The notes: generated by a model not told the origin, from the letters alone. Positions 34,967 through 42,589 are shown, counted from the first letter of the stretch. The stretch: DNA of 64,000 nucleotides from Mycolicibacterium litorale (GCF_014218295.1 NZ_AP023287.1:5084001-5148000); one strand, 5' to 3'. A program made the numbers and translations.

Positions 34967-36417
34967 GAGGCAAAACTCCTTACTCGCTTACGGTTTCGTT
35001 GTTGGTGCCATGCCGCCCGGTCGAAGGCCACAATGGCGGCTACGGCGGCGTCGATCTTGCGGGGAGACCCGCGTTTGTCCTTCGAGACGAGATCCCCCAT
35101 CGGGGTCGGCTTGGCGACGCAGTGCGCGATGTGGGCTGCCATCCGCGGATCACCATCGTGGGTCACGGTGTTGGTGACGACTGCTTGATAAAGGCGGTCG
35201 GTGGCCGGCGCCATCCGCTGCCCGTGGGCGGTGTTCCATTCGAGGACCCGCCGCTCGCCGTGACGTTTGGCCCAGTCCTCGATCTCTGAGCGCCACCCCC
35301 ACGGGTCACAGGCCAGTTCGGCGACGTCGTACTTGGTGAACGCGATATCCACCGCGCGGGTAACGTCTTCACGCGGAACGCGCCAGCGTGGATCACCGGG
35401 GTTCTCCCACAGACCTTCTACCCACAGATGCCCGTCGAGGGTGCAACCCACCAGGGCGGTTGAGTCACCCGAGGCGCTGCCATCGAAGGCCAAGACCACC
35501 CGCTCGCGGGGACGGATCACGCGCTCGGTCTTGCAGGTGTCCCAGACGCCCCACGGCATCCACGACTCCACGCCGGTCACCCACTGGCCTAGTCGGAGCT
35601 GCCGGAACACCGGCTCCCGCAAGGTGCGGCGGGCAGCTTCGAGGCCATCCTCGGCAAGGAACGGGTGCTCGCACGCCAGAGCCGGGTTGGCGGTGCGCCA
35701 CGCCTGCCGGTCATCGGTGGGGCAACCGTCCGGGGCGGCGAACTCCCGCAACGCGAACGCCGGATCGTCCGCGAACCGCCCATGCTCTACTAGCCGCCAC
35801 ATCACACTGTCCGGGGAGCTGGCCGGTGTCGAGATCGCCAACGTCAATGATTCCGGGCGTTTACCCGACACCGACGTGACCGCCTCCCACACCGCCTCGG
35901 TGACCACGTGCAGCTCGTCCACGATCAACAGCGAGGGGTCGAACCCGTGCAGCGCACCCGGTTCCGCGGGCAGCGGCAGCAGCACCGAATCGTTGTGTGG
36001 GATCACGATCCGGTCGGCGTAGATCTGTGCCCGCTCCGCCAACTCTGGGTTCAGCTCGATCATCCGTTTCGCCATCCGCAGCGTGATATTCGCCTGCCGC
36101 TGATCGCTGGCGACCACCAGCACCTCAGCAGAGGCATCCCCCACGAACAACTCCGCGACCGCCAGCATGGCCGCCAACGCCGTTTTCCCGTTCGCCCTCG
36201 GCAGCGACACCAAGCCGGTGCGGATGCCGGGTGCGAACACCGTCTCCACGATGTCCACCTGAAAACCGCGCAGCTGCACCAACTCACCGGCTCCAACGCC
36301 CTTCGGAACCCGCAGATACTCCGCGATGAACGCTAACCGGCGGCCCGCCCGCCCCTCAGGAAGCGCGGAAAAGTCGAGCGGCGCAACCTTTACCTGCCCC
36401 TTCGGTCCCGCTTTCAT
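34963..36417 (-). CDS. Phage terminase large subunit
   Basis: 484 residues. ATPase domain with Walker A-like LPRANGKT (72-79) and Walker B LLIVDELH (163-170), coupling motif STPAS, then the RNase-H-like nuclease domain with VVLAFDGSASGDSTALVG, AELACDPWGWRSE and RKIDAAVAAIVAFDRA carrying acidic metal ligands. It packages DNA into procapsids. Presence of an intact terminase with its own capsid means the element could package itself rather than rely on a helper's head. No small terminase was recognised; the HNH gene upstream occupies the usual place. Confidence 0.92.
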   Translation of the reverse strand: MKAGPKGQVKVAPLDFSALPEGRAGRRLAFIAEYLRVPKGVGAGELVQLRGFQVDIVETVFAPGIRTGLVSLPRANGKTALAAMLAVAELFVGDASAEVLVVASDQRQANITLRMAKRMIELNPELAERAQIYADRIVIPHNDSVLLPLPAEPGALHGFDPSLLIVDELHVVTEAVWEAVTSVSGKRPESLTLAISTPASSPDSVMWRLVEHGRFADDPAFALREFAAPDGCPTDDRQAWRTANPALACEHPFLAEDGLEAARRTLREPVFRQLRLGQWVTGVESWMPWGVWDTCKTERVIRPRERVVLAFDGSASGDSTALVGCTLDGHLWVEGLWENPGDPRWRVPREDVTRAVDIAFTKYDVAELACDPWGWRSEIEDWAKRHGERRVLEWNTAHGQRMAPATDRLYQAVVTNTVTHDGDPRMAAHIAHCVAKPTPMGDLVSKDKRGSPRKIDAAVAAIVAFDRAAWHQQRNRKRVRSFAS

Positions 36418-36431
36418 GGCAGGCTCCCAAC

Positions 36432-36629
36432 ATGGCTTTCACCATTCGATTTCAAGACAAATCGGTTAAGAGCTACGACGACGATCACCGCCTGGAGGTG
36501 AAGGACTCCGGGATCATCCAGGTGACGAAGGACGGGGAGCAGGTTGCGCTCTACAGCCCGCATCACTGGACGTCCGTCACACCGGGGATCCCGAAGAAAG
36601 AACCGGCTCGCGTTCACCGTGTTCGGTGA
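36432..36629 (+). CDS. Small protein of unknown function, 65 aa, opposite strand to late operon
   Basis: MAFTIRFQDKSVKSYDDDH, then LEVKDSGIIQVTKDGEQVALYSPHHW: a compact predicted all-beta protein of a kind often annotated as hypothetical in mycobacteriophages. It sits between HNH and terminase genes but reads rightward, against its neighbours. Ribosome site weak (CAGGCTCCC). The protein-like composition is the main reason to accept it. Confidence 0.6.
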   Translation: MAFTIRFQDKSVKSYDDDHRLEVKDSGIIQVTKDGEQVALYSPHHWTSVTPGIPKKEPARVHRVR

Positions 36630-36631
36630 GC

Positions 36632-37024
36632 TCACCACGCACCTCGCGGTGTGAGACGCAAACTCGACCTGCGCCGTGGGTCAGGTCGGCTGGCGCTGGG
36701 GGCCACCCCCCTGGTCGTTGACGATCCACGTGCGGCTCCGGCGTCGCGGTTGCATGGCCCGCAGAGGACTTGGACGTCTTTGAGCCTGATGGGCTTGCCT
36801 GCAGCCTTGCGTGCCCACGCTTCGGGGGTGTGGTCGGTCTGTAGGTCTTCGGTACTGCCGCACTCGGTGCACCATGGTTGGAGGCGGCGGGCTCGTTGGG
36901 AGAGCTTGGTCCATTGCCAGTCGTAGCCGCGTTGGGTGGCGGTGGGTTTGTTGTCGGCAGTGTGGTCGGAGCAGCGTGGTCCATCGGCGGGTTCTCCGCA
37001 GTCGAGGCACGGTCGCAGGGTCAC
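36632..37024 (-). CDS. HNH endonuclease
   Basis: 130 residues. CLDCGEPADGPRCSDH, RGYDWQWTKLSQRARR, CTECGSTEDLQTDH and VLCGPCNRDAG form the zinc-bound HNH core with four CxxC-type knuckle halves. HNH nucleases next to terminase large subunits are needed for DNA packaging in many HK97-like phages. The GTG at 37024 overlaps the upstream stop by 4 bases (GTGA); an ATG further upstream is rejected for that reason. Confidence 0.87.
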   Translation of the reverse strand: MTLRPCLDCGEPADGPRCSDHTADNKPTATQRGYDWQWTKLSQRARRLQPWCTECGSTEDLQTDHTPEAWARKAAGKPIRLKDVQVLCGPCNRDAGAARGSSTTRGVAPSASRPDPRRRSSLRLTPRGAW

Positions 37025-37326
37025 GTGTTGCCCTCGATCTGCCGTACGACTTTGATGACGCGCTCGAGTTGCCATAGCGCTTCACGCAATCCGCAGAGGG
37101 TGTAGACGTTGAGCGCCGTCGCAGCAGCGACCAGGTCGTTGATGCTGATATCGAAACGTTGCGCGGCGAGCTCCAGGGAGCGCGCGGCGTCGTCGATGTC
37201 GACCCCAACCTCCGCCGAGTAGTCCATCGACGTTTGAAGCACTTCTTCATCACTGGCTGATCGGTCGTAGCCGTGCGGGTCGACCTCTTTGATGTATAGG
37301 CGCAGGACTTCCTGGTTGCTGGTCAC
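37021..37326 (-). CDS. Hypothetical element protein, 101 aa
   Basis: Mostly helical: YSAEVGVDIDDAARSLEL, FDISINDLVAAATALN and LREALWQLERVIKVV. No cysteines of note apart from one. Four-base overlaps on both sides place it in the operon between ATPase and HNH genes. No family recognised. Confidence 0.68.
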   Translation of the reverse strand: MTSNQEVLRLYIKEVDPHGYDRSASDEEVLQTSMDYSAEVGVDIDDAARSLELAAQRFDISINDLVAAATALNVYTLCGLREALWQLERVIKVVRQIEGNT

Positions 37327-37697
37327 TGGTTATCTCCTCGGTGGTAGCGGACGTGGTTGCGGATCTCGTCGGGCTCAATGACTTCGTCATGGGTGGCTTG
37401 GAACGTGAGCCATTCGCGGGTGCACTGGAGGATGGTGTGGCCGTTGCCGGTGGTGACGGTCACGTCGATGTTGTCGCCTTGGCGGTGGAGCCCGATGGTG
37501 TCGTTGACATGTTCGAGCCACTCAGCGGCTTGGGTGTCTGTCCATCCAGTTTGTTCGGCGACGACCCAGACAGTGAGCTCGGCGAGTAGCTCTCGTTCGC
37601 CGTCGGTAAGCCGGCGGTTGACGGGGCAGTTGGGCATGAGGTGTTCCTTGTGGGTCCAGATTCGGGGGTCAAGGAAGATGACGCGGCGCGTGGTCAT
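37323..37697 (-). CDS. Hypothetical element protein, 124 aa
   Basis: Contains LTDGERELLAELTVWVVAEQTGW, DTQAAEWLEHVNDTIGLH and a beta-rich C-terminus (VTVTTGNGHTILQCTREWL). Overlaps the ATPase stop by 4 bases, which supports the ATG at 37697 over an internal ATG at 37634. No function recognised. Confidence 0.68.
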   Translation of the reverse strand: MTTRRVIFLDPRIWTHKEHLMPNCPVNRRLTDGERELLAELTVWVVAEQTGWTDTQAAEWLEHVNDTIGLHRQGDNIDVTVTTGNGHTILQCTREWLTFQATHDEVIEPDEIRNHVRYHRGDNQ

Positions 37698-38992
37698 GCC
37701 GGTCCTGCTGGTGAAATAGGTGAAATAGGTGAAATCCCTGGTAGTTGTTGGTGCACATGACCAGCGTTTTCACCAGTTTCACCACTTTCACCACCAGATA
37801 GTGCGGTGTAGATGCCGCGGGCTGACTGTTCGATGTAGCCGCCGTCGCGTAGCTTGCCGAGGAGATTGCCGGCCACTCTGTTGTCGATGCCGAGGTGTTC
37901 GGCGAGATCCTTCGGGGTGGTCGTCGAGCGGCTGTTGACGAATCGCACGGCGTCGTGGGAACGATCACCGAGGCGGGCCTGTTGACGCTCGGCTCTCGTG
38001 GTGACGGTAGCGGCGGCGTCGAGGATGTCCATCCCGTCCAACGTCCAGATGCCGTTATCGGTCTTGATGGCGTACTCATTTTCGGCGACATCTCGTCCCG
38101 TAACGGCGAGGACACCTTCGTCGCTCTTGCGCTTGCGCTGAAGCACCAGAATGTAGTCGGCGGAGCCGGTGATGCCCTGAGTGCCGGAGACGGTGTCGAG
38201 CCAGTCTTCGGCACCCATCTTTCTGGTGTGGTGCACGGCGACCAGAGCGGAGCCGGGGACGGCGTCCACGGTGGCTTTGATCCGGCTGCCCAACTGGTAG
38301 TCGGCGATGTACGGGTCGTCTCCGCCACGGCGCTGGGGGCGGGCCTTGCCGAGGGTGTCGAGGATGACCAACGGCTTACTCACGTCGTCGGCGTGCAACG
38401 TCAACCACTCGGTGATGGTGGGGATGACGGTGCCGGGGGCGATCTCGGTGAGGATGTCCAGCCGCTTGGGGAGGGGCCGGTCGGCGTTGAGGCGGCGCAT
38501 CCGGGACTGCAGGCGTCGCGGTCCATCTTCGAGCGCGAGGAGCAGGACGTGGCGGGGCTGGACTTGAATTGCACCGAGTGCGGTCCCGCCGTACGCACAC
38601 GCGAGGGCGAGGCCCGCGGTGAACCACGACTTGCCGGCCTTCGGGCTGCCAGCCAGGACGCCGAAGCCTTCGGTGATGAGGTGGGGGACGTGCTCGACGA
38701 GATCGGGGAAGGTGAGCTTGTCGAGGTCGGCCGCTGACATTAATCCGGTCAGCAGTGAGGGCATTGGTTCCTCCGACTGCCCAACGTGTTGGACAGCTTC
38801 TGATCGTCGAGCGTTCCGATTCCGGACTCGGCGACGGGTTGATCGTTCCTCGGGCGTGGGGAGCGGGATGGGGCCGCCGTTGCGGTCGGCCCCATCCACG
38901 CGCACCTTCCGAGGGAGATCATTGGGAGTCGGCCTGTACTGGCCGGATTCGGCCAGCTCCTTCCCCTTGCTGATCATCTCGGGATTGGTCAA
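37694..38992 (-). CDS. RepA/AAA_25-type replicative ATPase with C-terminal winged helix
   Basis: About 432 residues. Walker A GSPKAGKSWF, Walker B-like PLVILDTLG, then VAVHHTRKMGAEDW and GITGSADYILVLQRKR are the RecA-fold RepA/DnaB-like helicase signature. The C-terminal part (TPKDLAEHLGIDNRVAGNLLGKLRDGGYIEQ) is a winged helix-turn-helix. It is the probable replication initiator or helicase of the excised element. A TTG start at 38992 is preferred: GGGAGG lies seven bases upstream and it overlaps the previous stop by 4 bases; an ATG at 39007 is the alternative. The tail ends in a Ser-Pro-Ile repeat. Confidence 0.85.
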   Translation of the reverse strand: MTNPEMISKGKELAESGQYRPTPNDLPRKVRVDGADRNGGPIPLPTPEERSTRRRVRNRNARRSEAVQHVGQSEEPMPSLLTGLMSAADLDKLTFPDLVEHVPHLITEGFGVLAGSPKAGKSWFTAGLALACAYGGTALGAIQVQPRHVLLLALEDGPRRLQSRMRRLNADRPLPKRLDILTEIAPGTVIPTITEWLTLHADDVSKPLVILDTLGKARPQRRGGDDPYIADYQLGSRIKATVDAVPGSALVAVHHTRKMGAEDWLDTVSGTQGITGSADYILVLQRKRKSDEGVLAVTGRDVAENEYAIKTDNGIWTLDGMDILDAAATVTTRAERQQARLGDRSHDAVRFVNSRSTTTPKDLAEHLGIDNRVAGNLLGKLRDGGYIEQSARGIYTALSGGESGETGENAGHVHQQLPGISPISPISPAGPA

Positions 38993-39279
38993 GCTGCCAC
39001 CTCCCATAGTTCTGCGAGTCGCACGGCGAGCCGCTGATCGTCACCGCCACGCCGCCACAAGATCCGCATCGCCTGGACACTGGGACTCGGCGTCAGACCC
39101 TGGGCGAGGAGATGGCGAGCGGCATCGCGGTAGCCGTCGACGAACTGCTCGGTGATCTCCGTGGAGTCGTAGCAGCGGCACGTCCACGGGTCTGTACAGC
39201 GACCACACGCAAGCAGGCCGCAGCGGGTGTCGGCGTAGCGCCTACGACGCTTCATCTGTGGTAGGACCGACTCGCTCAT
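38989..39279 (-). CDS. Hypothetical Cys-rich element protein, 96 aa
   Basis: N-terminal basic stretch (MKRRRRYAD), then cysteines in TRCGLLACGRCTDPWTCRCYD, a possible zinc knuckle, followed by helices (FVDGYRDAARHLLAQGL, LAVRLAELWEV). Four-base overlaps with both neighbours. Probably DNA binding given the basic and Cys-rich start, but no family is recognised. Confidence 0.68.
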   Translation of the reverse strand: MSESVLPQMKRRRRYADTRCGLLACGRCTDPWTCRCYDSTEITEQFVDGYRDAARHLLAQGLTPSPSVQAMRILWRRGGDDQRLAVRLAELWEVAA

Positions 39280-39929
39280 TCGTCCCCCCGTGCGACGGAG
39301 GCGCGGGAGGCGTGGGGAGCGATCCGGGGTTCACCGTCCGTGTCTGCACAAGGTTGTCCGGGTTCGGCCCGGCAGATCGGACACCGCACGTCTTCCGCCT
39401 CGACCCGGCAAGCCATGCAATTGAGGGCGAGCCGCGCCTTGTCTCGCTCGAGCTGCGACAGCTTCTCCAGCGCCAACCACAGACTGCCGCGGGCAGCGTT
39501 CAAACGAGAGTCGGGCTCCCCGCTGACCCACCGGTCGACTTCGTCGGCGGTGTCGATGAGTTGTGCCGCCAGCTGCCGCGCCTGCGTAGCGGTGATGGCC
39601 TCGTTCGCGGCGATGCCCAGCCAGATATGTGGGCCGTCGTCTTCGGACGTCTCAATGGTTCCGTCTGAGTACTGGATGGCGCTGGTGCCGATTACCCCGT
39701 CGACGCCGGGCACGCGGCGGTCACGCCCGGAGAAGATCCGGTAGGGCTGACCTTCGTCGTCCTGCCATCCGTCCTCGCACACAGTGTTGGGCGGCAGCGC
39801 GGGTTCGGGGTGTTGTGTCATGATGGTGGTCTCCAATCGGTATTCATCTGCGGGTTGGATGCAGCGGTCCTCGCTCGGTGCGCCAACACCGAGGTCTACG
39901 AGGGCCGTTGTCGTTGAGGGGTTCTTCAT
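39276..39929 (-). CDS. Element protein with C-terminal zinc-finger-like motif
   Basis: 217 residues. The middle region (DGVIGTSAIQYSDGTIETSED, ATQARQLAAQLIDTADEVDRW) is typical of small phage proteins. The C-terminus has CMACRVEAEDVRCPICRAEP followed by GQPCADTDGEPRIAPHASR, the C-C-C-H zinc-finger pattern seen on actinophage proteins. The start at 39929 overlaps the xis-like stop by 4 bases (ATGA); an ATG at 39821 with GGAGA is a credible alternative. Confidence 0.7.
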   Translation of the reverse strand: MKNPSTTTALVDLGVGAPSEDRCIQPADEYRLETTIMTQHPEPALPPNTVCEDGWQDDEGQPYRIFSGRDRRVPGVDGVIGTSAIQYSDGTIETSEDDGPHIWLGIAANEAITATQARQLAAQLIDTADEVDRWVSGEPDSRLNAARGSLWLALEKLSQLERDKARLALNCMACRVEAEDVRCPICRAEPGQPCADTDGEPRIAPHASRASVARGDE

Positions 39930-40132
39930 CAGGCGGCGCCGCCCGTGATCGTGTTGGCGTCCAAGTACTTCAAGACGTCGTCACGCCGGTATCGGATCTT
40001 CCGGCCAATTCGTACGTACGGCAGGCCGCGGCCCAGATATCTGTCCTGGTCCAGCGATTGCTTACTTGCCCTGATGAAGGCCGCCACCTCTGCGGTCGTC
40101 ATCAGCGGTGGGAGCTCATCCACTCCTGTCAC
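39929..40132 (-). CDS. Excisionase-like winged-helix protein
   Basis: 67 residues with the MerR/HTH_17 excisionase pattern: LMTTAEVAAFIRASKQSL, then GLPYVRIGRKIRYRRDDVLKYLD. Small proteins of this kind act as recombination directionality factors. First gene of the leftward operon. GTG at 40132 with an excellent GGAGGAG site. Transcribed from the switch region opposite the repressor; an operator palindrome lies 15 bases upstream. Confidence 0.85.
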   Translation of the reverse strand: MTGVDELPPLMTTAEVAAFIRASKQSLDQDRYLGRGLPYVRIGRKIRYRRDDVLKYLDANTITGGAA

Positions 40133-40146
40133 TTTCTCCTCCTAAT

Positions 40147-40165
40147 AACGAGGATTTTCCTCGTT
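40147..40165. promoter_or_regulatory. Switch operator OL
   Basis: AACGAGGA-TTT-TCCTCGTT: perfect 8-bp arms with a 3-base centre. Identical to the site at 40215-40233. Lies directly upstream of the leftward xis-like operon. Confidence 0.85.
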
Positions 40166-40214
40166 ACAAAGAAGATTTACCTCAACTGAGCTCAACTGTC
40201 AATAGCATCGTTGA

Positions 40215-40233
40215 AACGAGGATTTTCCTCGTT
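40215..40233. promoter_or_regulatory. Switch operator OR
   Basis: Second identical AACGAGGA-TTT-TCCTCGTT, 68 bases from the first, ending 13 bases before the repressor ATG. Two-operator layout between divergent genes is what a small temperate switch needs. Confidence 0.85.
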
Positions 40234-40246
40234 TAGGCTTCGGCGT

Positions 40247-40765
40247 ATGGCGCGTACCAGCGAGGAGAAGTGGGAGCCGTTGGACTCCCTAGGGACATCG
40301 GGCGAGACGGTTGCCAAGAACATCCGCCGCATCAGGACGGAACGCGGCTTGCCCTACACGGAGCTGGCGGAGCGCCTGGAGCGAGTCGGGCGTGAGATCC
40401 CGACGTGGGGACTACGCAAGATCGAATCTGGTGGTCGCCGAGTCGATGTGGATGACTTGATGGCTTTGGCGTCAGTACTGGGAGTCTCTCCCGTCACATT
40501 CCTGATGCCCGCGCGGAAGGACGATGGATCCGAGGTGACGGTCGACGACCACGTTCCAATTACGGGGTGGCGCAAGCCGATATCAGCCAGGTGGGTGTGG
40601 GGATGGCTCACTGCCGGGCAGCCGCTCATCCACGGCACGCTCGGGTCATTCGTTGCACTCGCATGGCCGTCGTGGGAGCGGGAGCAGTTCGACATGGACG
40701 TGTACCAGCAGATCGAGAAGCAGAAGATGGAACGGGCGTACCGGGGCTCCAATGGCAACGATTAA
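40247..40765 (+). CDS. XRE-family repressor of the element
   Basis: 172 residues. N-terminal helix-turn-helix (VAKNIRRIRTERGLPYTELAERLERVG ... WGLRKIESGGRRV) of the Cro/CI type, followed by VDDLMALASVLGVSPVTFLMP. The C-terminal half (WVWGWLTAGQPLIHG) is unique. Probable immunity repressor acting on the two flanking palindromes. No good ribosome site precedes the ATG at 40247, so the transcript may be leaderless. It overlaps the integrase start by 14 bases. Confidence 0.87.
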   Translation: MARTSEEKWEPLDSLGTSGETVAKNIRRIRTERGLPYTELAERLERVGREIPTWGLRKIESGGRRVDVDDLMALASVLGVSPVTFLMPARKDDGSEVTVDDHVPITGWRKPISARWVWGWLTAGQPLIHGTLGSFVALAWPSWEREQFDMDVYQQIEKQKMERAYRGSNGND

Positions 40766-41891
40766 GCGTTACTCAACAGCCGCCGGGGATCGCTGGGAAG
40801 TCCGGTACCGGCAGCCCAACGGAGTCACGAGTCGCAAGCGTGGCTTCACCACCAAAAAGGCCGCGGAGGACTGGGACGCCAACAATAAGGTGGCGATCAA
40901 CAGAGGCGAGTTCGTCGCGCCGTCGATGGGCCGCGCCAAGGTAGGCGACCTAGCCCCGGCGTGGCTGGACCGCAAACGCGCCACCACGGAGCCGTCCCAC
41001 AGCCGCATGCTGGACTCAGCATGGAAAGTCCACGTCTCCCCTACTTGGGCTGGCGTGCCAGTGAGCAAGGTGACCGCCACCGGAGTGAAGAACTGGACAG
41101 CCTCGATGACTGGCCGGGGATGCTCGGCCACCACTGTGTTGCGGGCGCTGGGAGTGCTTGCGGGCATCCTCGACGACGCCATCGCGGACGGCCGGATATC
41201 GAAGAACCCGGCGCGGGGCCTGGACCCGAAGCAGCGGGAGAAGCCGACCAAACCGAAGCGCAAACATGTCTACCTCGACCACGACGATGTCGGTCGCCTC
41301 GCAGATGAGTCCGGTGAGCACCGGGTGCTCGTTCTGGTGTTGGCATACACCGGGCTGCGGTGGGGCGAGGCGGTCGCCCTTCGCGTCCGCCATATCGACG
41401 AGATCCGTCGCCGACTACTGGTGATCGACAACGCCGTCCAACTCGGCGTCGATCACGCGGTGGGCGACCCGAAGGACGACGAGCCCCGCGAGGTCCCTGT
41501 GCCGAAGTTTCTGATGGCGGAGATCAAGAAGCGCATCACCGGTCGTGGGCCCGACGATCTCGTATTCGGAGACGGCGCCCACTACTTGCCGCGACCGAGG
41601 TCGAACGGCGGGTGGTTCGCCGGTGCTGTAAAGCGCGCCAAGGTGGACCGGGTGACCCCGCACGACCTCAGGCACACTGCCGCAAGTTTGGCGATCAGCG
41701 CAGGCGCGAACGTGCTGGCGGTGAGCCGGATGCTGGGGCACGAGAATCCACAGGTGACGTTGAAGACCTACGCGGACCTGTTCGACACCGACCTGGACAA
41801 GGTGAGCAACGCCTTGGACGTGGCCCGCAGAAAAAGTGTGTCCAAACGGGGTCCAAAGCGGGTCCAGCACCTCGAATCGGTACCCGTATAA
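40752..41891 (+). CDS. int: Tyrosine site-specific integrase
   Basis: 379 residues. N-terminal arm-binding domain (IKRYSTAAGDRWEVRYRQPN), core-binding SAM-like domain, then the catalytic domain with R203 (TGLRWGEA), H304 and R307 (HDLRHTAAS), H330 (LGHENPQ) and Y340 (TLKTYAD), all intact. Recombines attP with the 3' end of tRNA-Ser(CGA), which begins 34 bases beyond its stop. It overlaps and is co-transcribed with the repressor, so integrase is expressed in the lysogenic state. Confidence 0.95.
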   Translation: MATIKRYSTAAGDRWEVRYRQPNGVTSRKRGFTTKKAAEDWDANNKVAINRGEFVAPSMGRAKVGDLAPAWLDRKRATTEPSHSRMLDSAWKVHVSPTWAGVPVSKVTATGVKNWTASMTGRGCSATTVLRALGVLAGILDDAIADGRISKNPARGLDPKQREKPTKPKRKHVYLDHDDVGRLADESGEHRVLVLVLAYTGLRWGEAVALRVRHIDEIRRRLLVIDNAVQLGVDHAVGDPKDDEPREVPVPKFLMAEIKKRITGRGPDDLVFGDGAHYLPRPRSNGGWFAGAVKRAKVDRVTPHDLRHTAASLAISAGANVLAVSRMLGHENPQVTLKTYADLFDTDLDKVSNALDVARRKSVSKRGPKRVQHLESVPV

Positions 41892-41923
41892 AAACGCCTA
41901 CCAGCGCTTTCGCGCTAGCAGGC
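41888..41923 (-). terminator. Intrinsic terminator for tRNA-Ser(CGA), supplied by the element
   Basis: On the minus strand a 12-bp stem with two imperfect pairs (GCCTGCTAGCGC / GCGCTGGTAGGC, GAAA loop) starts just past the tRNA's CCA end and is followed by GTTTTTA. It lies inside the element, between int and attR, so it replaces whatever terminator the tRNA had before insertion. It may also end int transcription from the other side. Confidence 0.75.
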
Positions 41924-41924
41924 T

Positions 41925-41951
41925 TGGCGGTGGCGGAGGGATTTGAACCCT
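41925..41951. repeat. attR: 27-bp core inside intact tRNA-Ser
   Basis: Direct repeat identical to 31277-31303. The core starts exactly at the CCA terminus and covers discriminator base, 3' acceptor strand and most of the T-arm, so insertion kept the tRNA functional. Confidence 0.93.
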
Positions 41952-42015
41952 CGGACGGGGGTTACCCGTCACACGCTTTCGAGGCGTGCTCCTTAGGCCG
42001 CTCGGACACGCCACC
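41925..42015 (-). tRNA. serU: tRNA-Ser (anticodon CGA), CCA encoded
   Basis: 91 nt including CCA. Acceptor GGTGGCG/CGCCACC, anticodon loop CTCGAAA with CGA at 41979-41981 and stem CACGC/GCGTG, long variable arm typical of class II tRNA-Ser, T-loop GGTTCAAATCC. Its 3' 27 bases are the att core of the neighbouring element. Confidence 0.95.
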
Positions 42016-42068
42016 GTGTGGCAGCTTACCGAACCGTGCCGCGCAGCCCTAATCGCCCGTCGGCCTCA

Positions 42069-42126
42069 CCGAACGTGCGCTCAGCGCGAAGAATCGGCCG
42101 GGATTTCGCAGTGCGCGCACGTTCGG
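42069..42126. repeat. Long intergenic palindrome (REP-like)
   Basis: Perfect 12-bp arms CCGAACGTGCGC (42069-42080) and GCGCACGTTCGG (42115-42126). The 34-base interior is itself largely self-complementary (GCGAA...TTCGC, AATC...GATT around GGCCG). It lies between the tRNA and tadA stop. Could be a bidirectional terminator or a dispersed repeat of the genome. Confidence 0.65.
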
Positions 42127-42136
42127 CGGGAAGTCC

Positions 42137-42589
42137 CTAGCGCTGCGCCCCGAAGAACGCCTCGAGCGGGCGGGCGCACTCGTCGGCCAGCACCCCGCCG
42201 CGCACATCCGGGCGGTGGTTGAGCCTGCGGTCGCGCACCACATCCCACAGCGAGCCGACCGCACCGGTCTTCGGCTCCCACGCCCCGAACACCAACCGCG
42301 CCACCCGCGCCAGCACCAGCGCCCCGGCGCACATCGTGCACGGTTCGACGGTGACGGCCAGTGTGGTCGCCTCCAGCCGCCAGCCGTCGCCGACCACCTG
42401 CGCCGCGGCCCGCAACGCCAGCACCTCCGCGTGCGCGGTCGGATCGCCCAGCGCCTCGCGGGCGTTCGCCGCCCGCGCGAGTTCCGTGCCGTCGGCCGCG
42501 AACACCACCGCCCCGATCGGCACGTCGCGCGGACCGGCCAGCCCCGCGGCCTCCAGCGCGGCGCGGATCAGGGTCTCGTCGGACGTCAC
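42137..42589 (-). CDS. tadA: tRNA adenosine(34) deaminase TadA
   Basis: 150 residues. Zinc-dependent cytidine-deaminase fold with HAE in DPTAHAEVLALR (His ligand and catalytic Glu) and PCTMC (two Cys ligands). Converts A34 to inosine in tRNA-Arg(ACG), a gene present in this window at 58570-58642. GTG start overlapping the upstream gene's stop by 4 bases. Confidence 0.93.
   Translation of the reverse strand: MTSDETLIRAALEAAGLAGPRDVPIGAVVFAADGTELARAANAREALGDPTAHAEVLALRAAAQVVGDGWRLEATTLAVTVEPCTMCAGALVLARVARLVFGAWEPKTGAVGSLWDVVRDRRLNHRPDVRGGVLADECARPLEAFFGAQR

Larger units (their letters stand above)
31277..41951. mobile_element. Integrated phage-like element / capsid-encoding satellite in tRNA-Ser(CGA)
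   Basis: 10.7 kb bounded by identical 27-bp repeats (31277-31303 and 41925-41951) equal to the 3' end of tRNA-Ser(CGA). Rightward genes: XRE repressor and tyrosine integrase. Leftward, in one run of mostly 4-base-overlapping genes: xis-like, zinc-finger protein, small proteins, AAA ATPase, HNH nuclease, large terminase, portal, scaffold, HK97-like capsid, connector. Nothing resembling tail tube, tape measure, fibre, holin or endolysin is present. The gene set matches capsid-forming phage satellites or the phiRv1/phiRv2 elements of M. tuberculosis better than a complete prophage. All structural genes look intact. Confidence 0.92.
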
